Shown: one piece after another, positions 38,153 through 48,146 of the stretch
How positions within the stretch are numbered: position 1 is the first letter of the stretch
How the letters are laid out: every line of letters begins with the position of its first letter
Source of the DNA: JAOSJL01 sp963704035
Lineage (GTDB): Bacteria > Actinomycetota > Acidimicrobiia > IMCC26256 > JAOSJL01
Assembly: GCA_963704035.1 (NCBI GenBank)
Contig: CAVPGR010000004.1
Coordinates: forward strand, 1,690,724 to 1,754,723
Length of the DNA: 64,000 bases
Reading direction: 5' to 3'
The notes under the pieces: model-generated
What the model was told of the DNA's origin: nothing
The model's input: the letters and a program-made list of their open reading frames with translations, nothing else
The model's database searches: none
Program-made: the position numbers and the translations under genes

Positions 38153-39119
38153 GTGGTTCTTGAAACTGCTGAATACGGCAGTTCGTTAGTCGCCTCGGTG
38201 TCCGAGGTCGACGACGAAGGCCGCGTTTTCCTCATCGACGACGACGGTCGTCGATACGTCGTACCCAGGCTCGAGTGGGCGCTCGCCGAACTCGACGATC
38301 CCGCACCCGAACCCAAGAACGGGCTCACGGCGGAACTCGTCGTAATCGTGCCAGAAGGTACACAACCGGCAATCGCGTCCAGAAGATCGTGCCACGTTCA
38401 GACAGCGATGGCAGACCCTCACTTCGCGAGCCAAGAGCGCCGAACTGGTTTCGGGGCGTGTGGTGTCCCAGGACCGCTACGCGTGGATTGTCGATGTGGG
38501 GATACTCGGGCGAGTTCCCTTCGGCGAGGCCCGAGGACTCAAACTCGGTGCACGCACCGACTTCCACGTCACCGATGTTTCCGAGGACGCAAACCGTTTG
38601 GTGCTATCGGCGTGCTGCCCTTCGACCGCAGACATTCTCTCGAGCTATCCGGTTGGAACACGGTGCACCGTCGCCGTAACGGCCACCTGCGACTTCGGAG
38701 TGTTTGTTTCCGACGGCCTTGTCAGCGGTCTGGTCCACATCTCCGAACTCGCACACCATCGAATCAGCGACGTCTCCGACGAAGTCGAAATCGGCGAAGA
38801 ATTCGATGTGGAGGTGAGTGAGGTAGACGTGGAAGCCTCTCGGCTCTCGTTCTCGCGAAGCAGTTCTGCCACATCCCTTGAGGTTTGGACCGCCGACCAT
38901 CGGGTCGGCGATACCGTCGTAGGCCGCATCAGGACGATCGTGAACTTCGGAGCCTTTGTGAATATCGGTGAGATCGACGGTCTTCTGCACTACACAGACA
39001 TTCCCGGCGCCGAGCATGCTCGTGTGCATGACGTGTTGCGCGAGGGCGCACAAGTTGAGGTGGTTGTTAGCAGTGTCGACACGGCTCGGAAGCGCGTAAC
39101 CCTCGTCCTGAGCGGTTGA
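38153..39119 (+). CDS. Multi-S1-domain RNA-binding protein (one frameshift)
   Basis: This protein of about 320 residues has a unique N-terminal segment (VASVSEVDDEGRVFLIDDDG) and then three S1/OB-fold units. The first contains RYAWIVDVGILGRVPFGEAR, the second CDFGVFVSDGLVSGLVHISE, and the third VNFGAFVNIGEIDGLLHYTD. The frame changes near 38370-38380. S1 domains bind single-stranded RNA. It is the first gene of a plus-strand operon with the PPR-kinase, receiver and PIN genes. It is not ribosomal protein S1, which is longer with more acidic repeats, and its operon suggests a defence role, which is inference. Confidence 0.75.
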
Positions 39120-39141
39120 CGATCTGCCATGGACAGCCTGG

Positions 39142-42100
39142 ATGCTGCAAGAGATGCAGGCTGAAGAGGCAGCAGCCAGTCTGGAACTTGCTGAGGGCAG
39201 TGCCCGCACCGCTATCGACCGAGTTCTTCGCGGCTGCTCGATCGTCACCCAGGCTCTCCAGGCGCCTTCGTCGCCTACAAGGCGTTTCGTCAACTCGCTG
39301 ATTTTCCTGGCGCGAGTTCGATGACCGATCGGATAGAAGCTGGCGGGGCTCTCACGGCGACGCACCTGGGCGAACTTGCAGTTGTAGCCGACGTAACGGG
39401 TCGCCTGCTCGATCAGCCGCCGAGCGCTCCTGGATCAGGCGAGATCGTTCCCCGGCAGCGACCCGGACACTCTCGATGTGACACAGCATCGATGCACCAA
39501 CACCTTCGGCCAGCAGACCTCGGTCGAGGCAATCCCGACCCCGGCGGAAGGGGTATCCGTCATCCGCGACCAACTCGAGAAAGCGGCCGTCCATGTCGTC
39601 CGTCACCGGCCTCCTGGCGAAACTCCTGCCACACCTCGAACAAGCATATGAGAGGGGTGTTGAGCTCCAACCTCGCATTCTGCACGGCCTGATGCGATCG
39701 CTCGGACGCGACGGCCAAGCGCGACAGGTACAGCAACTGCGCGATTTCGCCATCCGCACAGGCATGGGAGGGGAACAGTACGTGCACCAGGCGGCGATAC
39801 GAGCGTGGGGCACAGTGGGCGACGCGGATCGCGTCCTCGAGTCCCTCGATCTCTGTCGTGCGCGAGGAAAGCTGAACGGTTTTAGCTACATCGCCGCGAT
39901 TCTCTAGTCTCGACCGGCTCGATCGACATGACACCGCGGTCGAACTGCTCCGTCCTAGAGGTGGCCGAGGCCGGAATCCGTCCGCCAAACGCCTCGTACG
40001 AATCCATGCTCGAGCGAGCCGCAACCACGGCCAACTATTCCATTGCCGTGGAGATAGCTCTGAGGTTTGTCAAACTGGGCATCCCGACTCGCGAGCGAGT
40101 GCTGAAGAAGCTCGCTGCGGCCTCAAGCGAAGCTCGCAGCGAACTCTTGGCGGCGGCGCGGAACCAGTCAAAGAGGGAAGATCCCTCCCACACTCCGGAT
40201 GACGAGTCGCGCCCGTGGCTCGAACTGGAAGCGCTCTTCGCCCAGGGGCGCATAGCTGAGTTGCGCGAGAAGATGAGCCAGGACGAATTAGTTGCGACCC
40301 TGCCAGCGCAGCGTGTGTCGGGTTTGCACGTCGAGATCTTCGCTCTCTTGGCACGGAGGGGCGTTGCGGAGAAGTTCTCGAGCACTTCGACGCCATCAGA
40401 TCCTCAGGGTCGGTCGATGGCTACCACTACGCGAGCAGCTGATGCGTGGTCTCGCCGAAGCCGGTCGAGTCGAAGACGTTCAACGCCTATTCGGCGACAT
40501 GCTTGAAGCTGGTGAGCCGGTCGGGACATACCACGTCTCCGCTCTAATCCACGCCCTCTGCAGGGCGGGCTACCCCCATGCCGCGGAGGTCGAGCTATCT
40601 CGCCTGGACGCCATGGGGATATTTCCCGACCCGCGGCATCATTGCGGCCCGATTATCTCCGGCTATCGAAAGATCGGCGATGCCGACGGGCGGCACGGAT
40701 CATCGCCGAGATGAGCGAGGCAGGGATTCAGACGGATCGCCACAACATCACCGACGCGATGAACGCCTGGATCGAGGAGGGCTACCCCGACCGGGCTGTC
40801 GCGATGTTCGATGCGGCATTCGAGCACGGCGATCAGGCTGGGCCGGGACCCGACGCTCACCTGTTCGCTGCCATCTTGAGAGCGCGGGCCGAATGGGGGA
40901 CGTCCGTGGTTGCGAACTAGCTCTTGAGCAGATGGAGCAATCCAGCATTCAGCCGAATGGGATCCACTTCTCACATTTGATGACTGCGTACTTGCGGAGC
41001 GGGCGACCGGCCGACGTACGCCTGACGTACGATCGCCTTGAGGACGCGGGGCTCACTCCCGACAGCTTCCACTCCGGTCTCCTCGTCATCGCGCTGGCAT
41101 CCGATGAACGTCGTGATGAACTTCAGCAGTTCGAATCTGAGCTCGAAGATCGCGGATCGCTCGGCGATGACCCGCACGTGGTCGCTCTTCTGATCCGGGC
41201 GTGGATCTCCCTCGGCCAACCTGAGCGGGCATCGGCGTTGCTGGAGAGACTGGACGCCCAGAAGGACGAACCGCAGCTCGTATCCGATCTCCTCCGCGTG
41301 TTTGCACACGCTGGCAACACGGAACAGGTCGAGGAGTTGGCCGAACGGCTGCGATCTACGACCGGCGAGATCCCCATCATGGCACTCATCCCCTTCGTGA
41401 TCGTGGCGACGCGGAACAACGACGCCAACCGTGCCGCCGAGATCTTCGACGCTCACCGCGACACCATCCTCAAGGATGCCGATGGTGCAGGGCTCGCAAG
41501 TCTTGTCGGCGCGCTAACCGCTGTGGGGCTTGCAGATCGCGCTCTAGCCTGCGCCGAAGTTCTAGCAGCGGGCCATGACCTGAGGAGTCGACAGCTTGGG
41601 CAGATCCTCGACTCACTCACCAAGACAACCGCGCCTGATCGGGTAGAACAGGTGCTGCATTCGTTCCTTCCTCGCATGACGGTGCTACCAGACGACGAGA
41701 CCTACCTCTTCAACCTCGTGCTTCGGGCGTACGGGTGGGCAGCCCGATCTGAGGACGTCGAGCGAGTCAAGGAGCAGATGCTCGAAAGGGGACTGCGTCT
41801 CGATCGCTTTAGCCTGGGGGCGATCGAAGCAACTCGTCGACGCGAGGGCGTCTTCACCGATGAGACCCTTCAGGTGCCGCGGGGCCGAGACGCAAGCCTG
41901 GCAAGACCTCGCCGTTGTCCTCGACGACGTCGTGCACGAACTCAGCCAGTTTGTAGGACAGCTCGGCGGCATCGTCGCCGCTACCAGGAAACTCGATCCT
42001 GAAGCGAGCCCCGAGCTTCGTGGCCGACCGCCTCATCAAGATCGGTAGCATCGTGGGCACCCTCGGCGGTCGACTCGACGAGTACGCGGCGGTCGCGAGC

Positions 42101-42618
42101 GGTGGTCATCTGGAGGGAGCGGCCAGCATCAAGGATGCCGTCGGATGGGCGCTGAGAAAGACAGCGGATCTTGCGACGCGCAATGGCGTCCAAGTGCATG
42201 ACGGAGTCCAAGGAATGGCGGACAGCCTTTTGGTAGCCGGCGACCCTTTCTCTTCTCCAGCCTGGGCTTGAAGGCCCTAGTCACGAATGCACTTGAGGCG
42301 TTGGCAACTCATGACATTCCTCCGGGTGAGCGCCTCATCTGGGTGAATGCGATTGAAACGCCGACGCAGGCCAAGACATGGGTCGACGTCTACGTTAGGG
42401 ACAACGGCCCAGGGATCCCCCCGGCGGTGCGAGAGCGGATCTTCGATCGCGGGTTCTCGTCCAAGGACGAGCGCGGTCTCGGACTGGGGCTGAGCCTCGT
42501 TGACAGCGTCGTATCATCGCTTGGCGGCAGCATCGCCGTGACCCACAACGGCGACAGCGGCGCGGAGTTCTGGCTACGGCTTCCTGCAGTCGACAAGGTG
42601 GAGGAGACTACGTCGTGA
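39142..42618 (+). CDS. PPR-repeat/histidine-kinase fusion (several frameshifts)
   Basis: The reconstructed protein has about 1,150 residues. Roughly ten helical-hairpin repeats of about 35 residues cover most of it, ending in PPR-type turns such as DAGLTPD, EAGIQTD and SSIQPN. One repeat reads YHYASQLMRGLAEAGRVEDV. After 41860 comes a kinase: phosphoacceptor LDDVVHELSQFVGQL, N-box LVTNALEAL, G1 DNGPGIPPAV and G2 GLGLGLSLV. Frame changes occur near 39270, 39450, 39910, 40380, 40700, 40900, 41880, 42010 and 42250. A start at 39129 is also possible. The stop overlaps the next start. No membrane helix is seen, so it is a cytosolic sensor kinase. Confidence 0.72.
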
Positions 42619-43106
42619 TGACCGCGTTACCCGTTGCCGTCCTTGATGACAACCAGGACTTCCTGGACGATGCACTGGTGGCTCTGGAGCAGGTCGGAAT
42701 TCCGCTCCACAAGTACACCGAACCCGCAGCATTCGAGCACTTCGTTGTGTCGGACAACGAGCGCCTCGTTCTATTTGTCGATCATGACCTCGGGACTCAC
42801 GTCACGGGATACGACGTCATACGCAAGATCCGTACGGACCGATCGGACGGACTGATCGTACCGATCGTCTACATGACCGGGCGCGAGAGTGAACAGGGCT
42901 TCCTCGCAGCAGAGGCGGCAGACCCGTACGCCGCACCGTCGCTCTACCTCAACAAGCGCGCGCTGATCGACACAGACCTCGTTGAGCTTGTCGAGCGCCT
43001 CTCGACCCAGTACTCGCAAGCACTCGGACTCGCTCGCGATCAGGCGACGCGGGAGGCAATCAGGTTCTTCGGCGAGTTGCCACCCGACTCGATTGCGCAG
43101 CGCTAG
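42615..43106 (+). CDS. Receiver-domain response regulator
   Basis: This 163-residue protein is intact. The receiver domain has the acidic pair VAVLDDNQDF, phospho-aspartate in LFVDHDLGTHV, the threonine in IVYMTGRES and the lysine in YLNKRAL. About 40 helical residues follow and there is no DNA-binding domain. The GTG overlaps the kinase stop, so it is the cognate partner. The PIN gene starts six bases after its TAG in the same frame. A stand-alone receiver next to a repeat-containing kinase is the DtcB position in Detocs systems. Confidence 0.85.
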   Translation: MMTALPVAVLDDNQDFLDDALVALEQVGIPLHKYTEPAAFEHFVVSDNERLVLFVDHDLGTHVTGYDVIRKIRTDRSDGLIVPIVYMTGRESEQGFLAAEAADPYAAPSLYLNKRALIDTDLVELVERLSTQYSQALGLARDQATREAIRFFGELPPDSIAQR

Positions 43107-43112
43107 CCGACG

Positions 43113-43818
43113 ATGGACCTGCGTCCGGAGGACCCTGCCGTGGTTCTCGACACGTCTGCAATCGTACAAGTCTTTCAGAGCGCTCTGACTGTAGAGAACA
43201 ACTGGGCATACAAGTTCAGAGTTGCGCTCAAGAGATCTGGGGAGATCGCCCCCAGCTGCTATTCCATCCATTGACGTTGTCCGAACTGGCTACCAACACT
43301 CACGAAGAGGTATTGCAGTCAGGTAGCCGGTATCGCACCCGCATGAGCTCAGCGAGAAGTCTCGCGCTCCGAGCCCGAGCGCACCAGCACGCGATCGTTG
43401 CGGCTGCGCGCCTCTGTTGACGGCCAGGCTTTGTCGAAGGATTTCGACTACGCGGTGCGAGCCTTGGTGCCAGAATGGAGAGACTACGCAGGTGTCGCAG
43501 AGGCCCGCGAGGACTATCGAATGCTGCGATGTACGTGCAAGAGCGGGGTCATTCCAGTTGCCTCTCTGGCTGACCACTTCATTCTCGGGCTTGCGTTGAG
43601 CCTCCGAGCAGATGGCTATGAGTCTGGACTGATCTCAGGAGATAGGGGAGTTTCTCGGTGCAGCGGAACACCTAGGACTGCCATTTGTCTACATCCACGA
43701 TCTGAAGAAACGCAGTGGGTTCCTTTGGAAAGACTGTGCAGGGGATGAGCGGTGTACCGCTGCGTGTTCGGATGCTACAGCTAACTGTGATCGGATGTTT
43801 CTTGGTGGGTCGCGTTGA
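43113..43818 (+). CDS. PIN-domain ribonuclease (frameshifted)
   Basis: This protein of about 230 residues has the PIN acidic set: AVVLDTSAIVQVF at the start, LSELATNTHEE near residue 57, and SLADHFILGLAL followed by LISGD. A cysteine-rich tail (KDCAGDERCTAACSDATANC) follows. The frame shifts near 43250, 43420 and 43650. PIN domains cleave RNA and serve as toxins and defence effectors. Its place after the receiver gene makes it the likely effector. The tail may bind metal. Confidence 0.7.
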
Positions 43819-44152
43819 CAGCGTATCTGTCCTCGCGGGAGTGCCGCGAGCGAGCGACGCTCCTGGCCTTGGCTGGCCTCGTCGCCACGCCTTGGGCTCC
43901 GAAAATTCGGTCATACCCGCGACGAGGGGAGACGCGGGTGTGCGGACGGGTCTGGGATCGTGGAGTGACGGGCGCGTCGCGGGCGACTCAGCCCGTCGTC
44001 GCCTGGGGTGTTCCTGCCGGGAACGTCCAGGTAACCAAACCAAGATTCCGGCACCGACAGAGTTCACAATCCGCTTTTCGGTATCTAGCCGCGTCGTGCG
44101 TGGAACGCGGATGCAGGAACTTGCTCGCCGTCGTCTTGGCCGGCCGAGCTCC
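43819..44152. other. Convergent intergenic gap
   Basis: This 334-base stretch lies between the PIN gene and the converging DprA-like gene. I see no coding pattern, tRNA or clear terminator in it. Confidence 0.5.
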
Positions 44153-45107
44153 TCAGCCCAGTTCAAGACCCATTTGATCGGTTCGAGGTTCCTTCTGCGT
44201 CGTCGATGCCAAGGACGCGGCCTCCTCGAGGTCGAGGTCGAAGAGCTCATCGATTCCGGTGATGGGCACCGCGCCGCGACCCTCGAGTGCGGCATTTCCT
44301 GGTCCTTCACCCGCACCTCGCCAGACAGCGACGCGGCCAAAACCCCTTCTGAGCGCCTCGGTCGCGCCGGTTTAGGTGCCGCCGGACTCGTGGTCGGAGG
44401 CAACGACGAGTGTGATGTCGGCGGCTGCGTAGAGGAGCTTGTTGCGGCCCATCGCGTTGCCGACCCGGAAGCCCGCGTCTGGCTTGTACGGCGAGCAGAA
44501 GCAGGCACGTCCCTCTTGGATCGTGCGTCGAACCTCTGGTTCGGCGGAGTTGGCGTGTGATACCTCCGGCGAGGGCCCCCGACCACCGACGCCCCGGCTT
44601 CGTGCGCAGCCTGCATCGACAACTGGTCGACGCCACGTGCTCCGCCAGAGATAAGGGCCCAATTGCGACTCGCTGCGCTGCGGGCAGCCGAACGCGGCGA
44701 CTTCGGCGCCAACCTCGGAAACATCGCGGGACCCGACCACTGCAAGGCCACCTGAGTCGAGAAGACTGATGGGGCCACTCCCAATGAGCACCGGCGGCGC
44801 CGCGTCGCCGAGCCGCGCTCTGGAATCGGCTCGGGTACTCATCATCTACCCCCGACACCACCCATATGCCGTTGTTCTCGAGCCGCTCCAGTTCGGAGGC
44901 CAGATCTGGAGCAGCCTCGAGAAGACGGCTGATCCGTCCGGAGTCAACGCCTGCAACTGTTCCGTCGCGGCCATCCATGAGAGTCGACACGTCCACTGTT
45001 CGGCACAGTGGCCAGAACTGCTTGGCGGTTAGCGGCTTGTCGCCGGACTCTACGAGTCGGTTGGTCAGCAGAAGCGCAACGAGCGAGGCGTCCGATCGCT
45101 TGGTCAT
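44153..45107 (-). CDS. DprA/Smf-like protein (frameshifted), possible ShosA antitoxin
   Basis: The N-terminal part (SLVALLLTNRLVESGDKPLT) and the DprA Rossmann core are visible. Core motifs are GGLAVVGSRDVSEVGAEVAA, WALISGGARGVDQLSMQAAH and ACFCSPYKPDAGFRVGNAMG, with NKLLYAAADITLVVASDHES later, in at least three frames. DprA normally loads RecA during transformation. In ShosTA a DprA-like protein is the antitoxin to a phosphoribosyltransferase. The neighbouring PRTase fits that pairing. The ATG at 45107 overlaps the end of a short PRTase-like fragment. Confidence 0.68.
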
Positions 45108-45262
45108 TCGCCTGTCGCCACGCAGAGGGCGAAAGGCATCGCAGTTTCTACGCCGGCGCCGGTTAGGCGGTACGCGACGACCGGGAAGGTCCAGCGCGAA
45201 TCCGCGTTGTTGTCGACGATCAGCACCACGCCACACGCTACCGGGAGTCGGACGCGAATGCG
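45104..45262 (-). pseudogene. Orphan PRTase-like/helicase-tail fragment
   Basis: A 52-codon frame reads VVLIVDNNADSRWTFPVVAY and then RLTGAGVETAMPFALCVATG before a TGA that overlaps the DprA-like ATG. It resembles the phosphoribosyltransferase-like C-terminal tail found on some actinobacterial RecQ-like helicases. No helicase is present upstream, so it may be a remnant or a small protein translated with the DprA-like gene. Confidence 0.4.
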
Positions 45263-45286
45263 TCACAGATGTTCGCGCTTGCTGTG

Positions 45287-45953
45287 CTAAAGCCCTAGTG
45301 CAACGGCGGCAAAGCCGACGACCGAGTGCGCGCCGTGCCGACGGAGCGTGTTGGAGCAGGCCGATAGCGTGGCTCCAGACTCGAGGAGGTCATCGACGAG
45401 CAGGACCTGCATGTCCTGCGCTGCATCGCATGCCTCAAAGACGCCAGCCACCGCATCCTTTCGCTCGACTTGCGGCAGGTCCTTGACCGGGTCAACGCCG
45501 CCTGAGGCGATGAAGGATCTCTCGGTACGGACAGCCGAATCCGCCGGCAACACTCACAGCCAACACAGATGGGAGGCTGGCGTAGGATCGAGTCGGTTCA
45601 TGTGGCACGGCGACAACGACGTCAGGGCCTGAGAGGTCACCTCGAACCCTCCACAACGTGGTCGCCCAGTAAGCCATCCACTCGGCAAGCTTCCTGCCCG
45701 CAGCTACCGATGCCTCGTATTTCGCGTCGTGCACCAGTCGAGCGACGGGCGTCATGCCTTCCGCTTCCCGCGACGCGTACCGGTCGAGAGCGAAGACCCG
45801 ATCAAGTCCGGCCACGCTCCTGACGACAACCGCGCTCGGACACCCCCTCGGGGGTTGCCCAAGACGGACGCGCCTCGACGGGTGTTTCGAGCCCGACGGG
45901 ACGGATCGCCCAGATCGTTCGCCGTCAGTCGGACGCCTATCTCGCTCGTTCAC
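45287..45953 (-). CDS. ComF-like phosphoribosyltransferase (frameshifted), possible ShosT toxin
   Basis: This protein of about 220 residues has the PRTase core: MTPVARLVHDAKYEASVAAG, VVVAVPHEPTRSYA and the PRPP-binding loop VLLVDDLLESGATLSACSNT. The frame shifts near 45540. ComF normally has an N-terminal zinc finger, but I see no cysteine cluster here. Pairing with a DprA-like gene matches ShosTA toxin-antitoxin loci. An alternative is a competence pair. The N-terminal start is uncertain. Confidence 0.65.
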
Positions 45954-46056
45954 GCCGACCTCCTCACCCCCGGCAGCTCAGGCCGAGCAAGGCTCGTCCA
46001 ACCCAGTTGACCCGTGCCGCGAGTCTCCTACCCTACGAGCCGGGCAGGTACAGGAA

Positions 46057-46260
46057 ATGAACAACCTGACAATCAACTGGCTACCGAGGATTCGACTCGA
46101 TCTGTTGCTCCTTGGTGTCATCGTCGACGCAGCGGCGTGCGGTGGAACATCACCAACCCAAAACACGAACCGAATCGACCGAGAGCCGAATTTTTGGAGT
46201 TGGTTCTCGACGCCAGTGGCGGCGCCCGACACGGCTAGTGAGGTGATCGGCGATACTTAG
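46057..46260 (+). CDS. Small hypothetical protein with a lipobox-like segment
   Basis: This 67-residue reading frame has a hydrophobic stretch RLDLLLLGVIVDAAACGGTS, ending in a lipobox-like AAC, and an aromatic tail. The ATG follows AGGAA. It stands alone in a 390-base gap, so it could be chance. I give it low weight. Confidence 0.3.
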   Translation: MNNLTINWLPRIRLDLLLLGVIVDAAACGGTSPTQNTNRIDREPNFWSWFSTPVAAPDTASEVIGDT

Positions 46261-46346
46261 CGGCAGCATCGTGACTCCGCCGGCCCCCAGCACTGTTCGG
46301 CGGGTTGGTCTGGTGTTTCGCCGGTTCCCTAGTCGAAGGTTCCTAG

Positions 46347-46800
46347 ATGTGGACGATCAGACTGCTGGATAGGGACTGGGCGCACCCTTGCCGTCACTGC
46401 GGCGATCCGCTTAGGGATCAGGACGTCGTGATCCACGAGGAGAAGCGCAGCTGGATCTGCGTCCATGCCCGCTGCATTGATGAGGGAATCGCCCTTGGTC
46501 GCGCGGCGCCAGGTTTCGGACCTCGAAGCAGCTCTCCTCCGAGACCGCCTCGATAGAGGAGCGTTGGCGGATGTCCTCCCTGACCTTGACGCAGCGGTGG
46601 GCGGTCTCGAGTCTCGCAGAACGACCGCACAGGATGAGGTGCCCGACTCTGTGTCGGCGGCGCGGTCGGGACTGGAGCGGCTCAGGCGCTACCTCGCCAC
46701 CGGCACGCGACCTGCGAAGAAGAAGATCATGAAGCGCGCGCCGAAAGGACATCGCGCCCCGAGGAAGGGTCGACGCCGCGGCGGGCTGCAGAGCGACTAG
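46347..46800 (+). CDS. Small cysteine-pair protein with basic tail (one frameshift)
   Basis: This protein of about 150 residues has two cysteine pairs (HPCRHCGDPL and WICVHARC), suggesting a zinc site, then a helical part (DLEAALLRDRLDRGALADVL) in another frame from about 46515. The very basic C-terminus (RPAKKKIMKRAPKG) could bind nucleic acid. I do not recognise a family. The HExxH gene begins 12 bases after its stop, so they are an operon. Confidence 0.5.
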
Positions 46801-46812
46801 GAGTGCCATCAG

Positions 46813-47866
46813 ATGCCGAGCGCACAGCGGTTCTTCGAACAAGCGGATATTCACCCAGTGGGTGAGTTGCTGACTACGGGTCCGACACTCGAAACCCAAG
46901 ATGCCGAGATCGCACTGCCACTACCCAGCGGTACGCACCCGCCCGACCTCGATGAAGACGAAGGCGACGTCGACACGTCGGAGCAGCGGGACATCTTCGA
47001 GCGAGACTTGCAGCGGTACGGGTGGGATGCGGTCGCGTTCTGACGCGCCCTACCACCACTACGGCCCAGGCCTATGGGGCATCTACTTCGTCGAAAACAC
47101 TTTCATCGGGCTGCTCGACATCGCTCGCGAACAACTCCGCCGCGAACACGCTCACCGCCTTGACTGCGCATGGGTCGCGTGGGCACTCACCCGAGCGTTC
47201 TCCGCTCATGAGTTCTGCCACTTCCGCGTCGAGTTCGGCGGTACTCTCACCGAACTCGTCACCGATGCACCTGAGCTGTATCGCAGTTACTTGCACCGAG
47301 GGTGGGCTGGTCGATCACTCGATGAACCCGCCCTCACCGAAGAAGCTCTGGCCACCGCCTACGAGATCCGCGCCGCACGTCGCATCGACGAGGACCTGGC
47401 CGCGACCCTAAAGAACCTCTCTTCAGGGCTTCCGGGCTACGGGAACTTCGCGAAGTGCCTCGACCGATCAGGCGAACAGGCGGCCCTTGCAACTCTCCTG
47501 ACCGACCTCAGCGGATCAACACCCAGTGGCGAACTCCTCCGTCCCGCCATCGCACGCGAGTACCAGGCGTCTGTGCCTCGGCGGTGGCTGGCGCCCAGCA
47601 AACGGCTCCCGTCAAGTGCTCAGCTTCTTCCCCGGATACTCGCTCTTCCCCTGGACAAGGTCCTCAAAGACGCTCGTCGCCGGAAGGCCACGATCCAACC
47701 CGGCGGACGTCACCCCTACATGGTGAAGACAGCCAACGGAAAAGTGCCACTCAAGAAATGGGATGACCGACGCGTACCACAGTTCGTCGTGAAGCAGCTG
47801 GCCGGCCTCTTCGGCTTGCCCCCCGCAAAGTACTGCGAGCAGGTACTTCGGGGTGCTCCTGCCTAG
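46813..47866 (+). CDS. HExxH-motif protein, putative metallopeptidase (one frameshift)
   Basis: This protein of about 350 residues starts with an acidic linker (PPDLDEDEGDVDTSE) and continues in another frame from about 47040. RAFSAHEFCHFRVE carries an HExxH zincin motif. The C-terminal part (GGRHPYMVKTANGKVPLKKW, then FVVKQLAGLFGLPP) looks like a small RNA-binding fold of the HicA type. No established family is recognised. It forms an operon with the cysteine-pair gene. It may be a defence protease, but this is speculation. Confidence 0.5.
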
Positions 47867-48146
47867 AAGAGATCTCGTGCTCTTTGGGCTCCGTGCCTCA
47901 CGGTAAGCGAGGTGGGTGGCGTGAGTAGGCCGAAGCGTCGGCTTCGGAGCACGAAAGCCTGCAGCATCGCCGCTGTTCGGACGGGTGCTCCTCGGACCAG
48001 GGGATTCGCGGGGACGTGCAGAACGCGGCGGAACTTGACGGCCGCATCCGACTCTGGGACCAACGGGAGGTCCAAGTTCGGCTCCGCATTCGGCGCTGAA
48101 GGGCTTGCTGCGCCCGATCCAGCGCCGGCGAGAGGACACTGCTTGG

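Noticed and set aside
44153..45953. DprA and ComF as natural competence genes
   Set aside because: No com pilus or ComEC genes are nearby, and the PRTase lacks the visible zinc finger, so the ShosTA reading is preferred but not proven.
47863..48075. A 70-residue minus-strand frame after the DGQHR copy 1
   Set aside because: It has no start context or recognisable motif, and copies 2 and 3 show the DGQHR protein ends before it.
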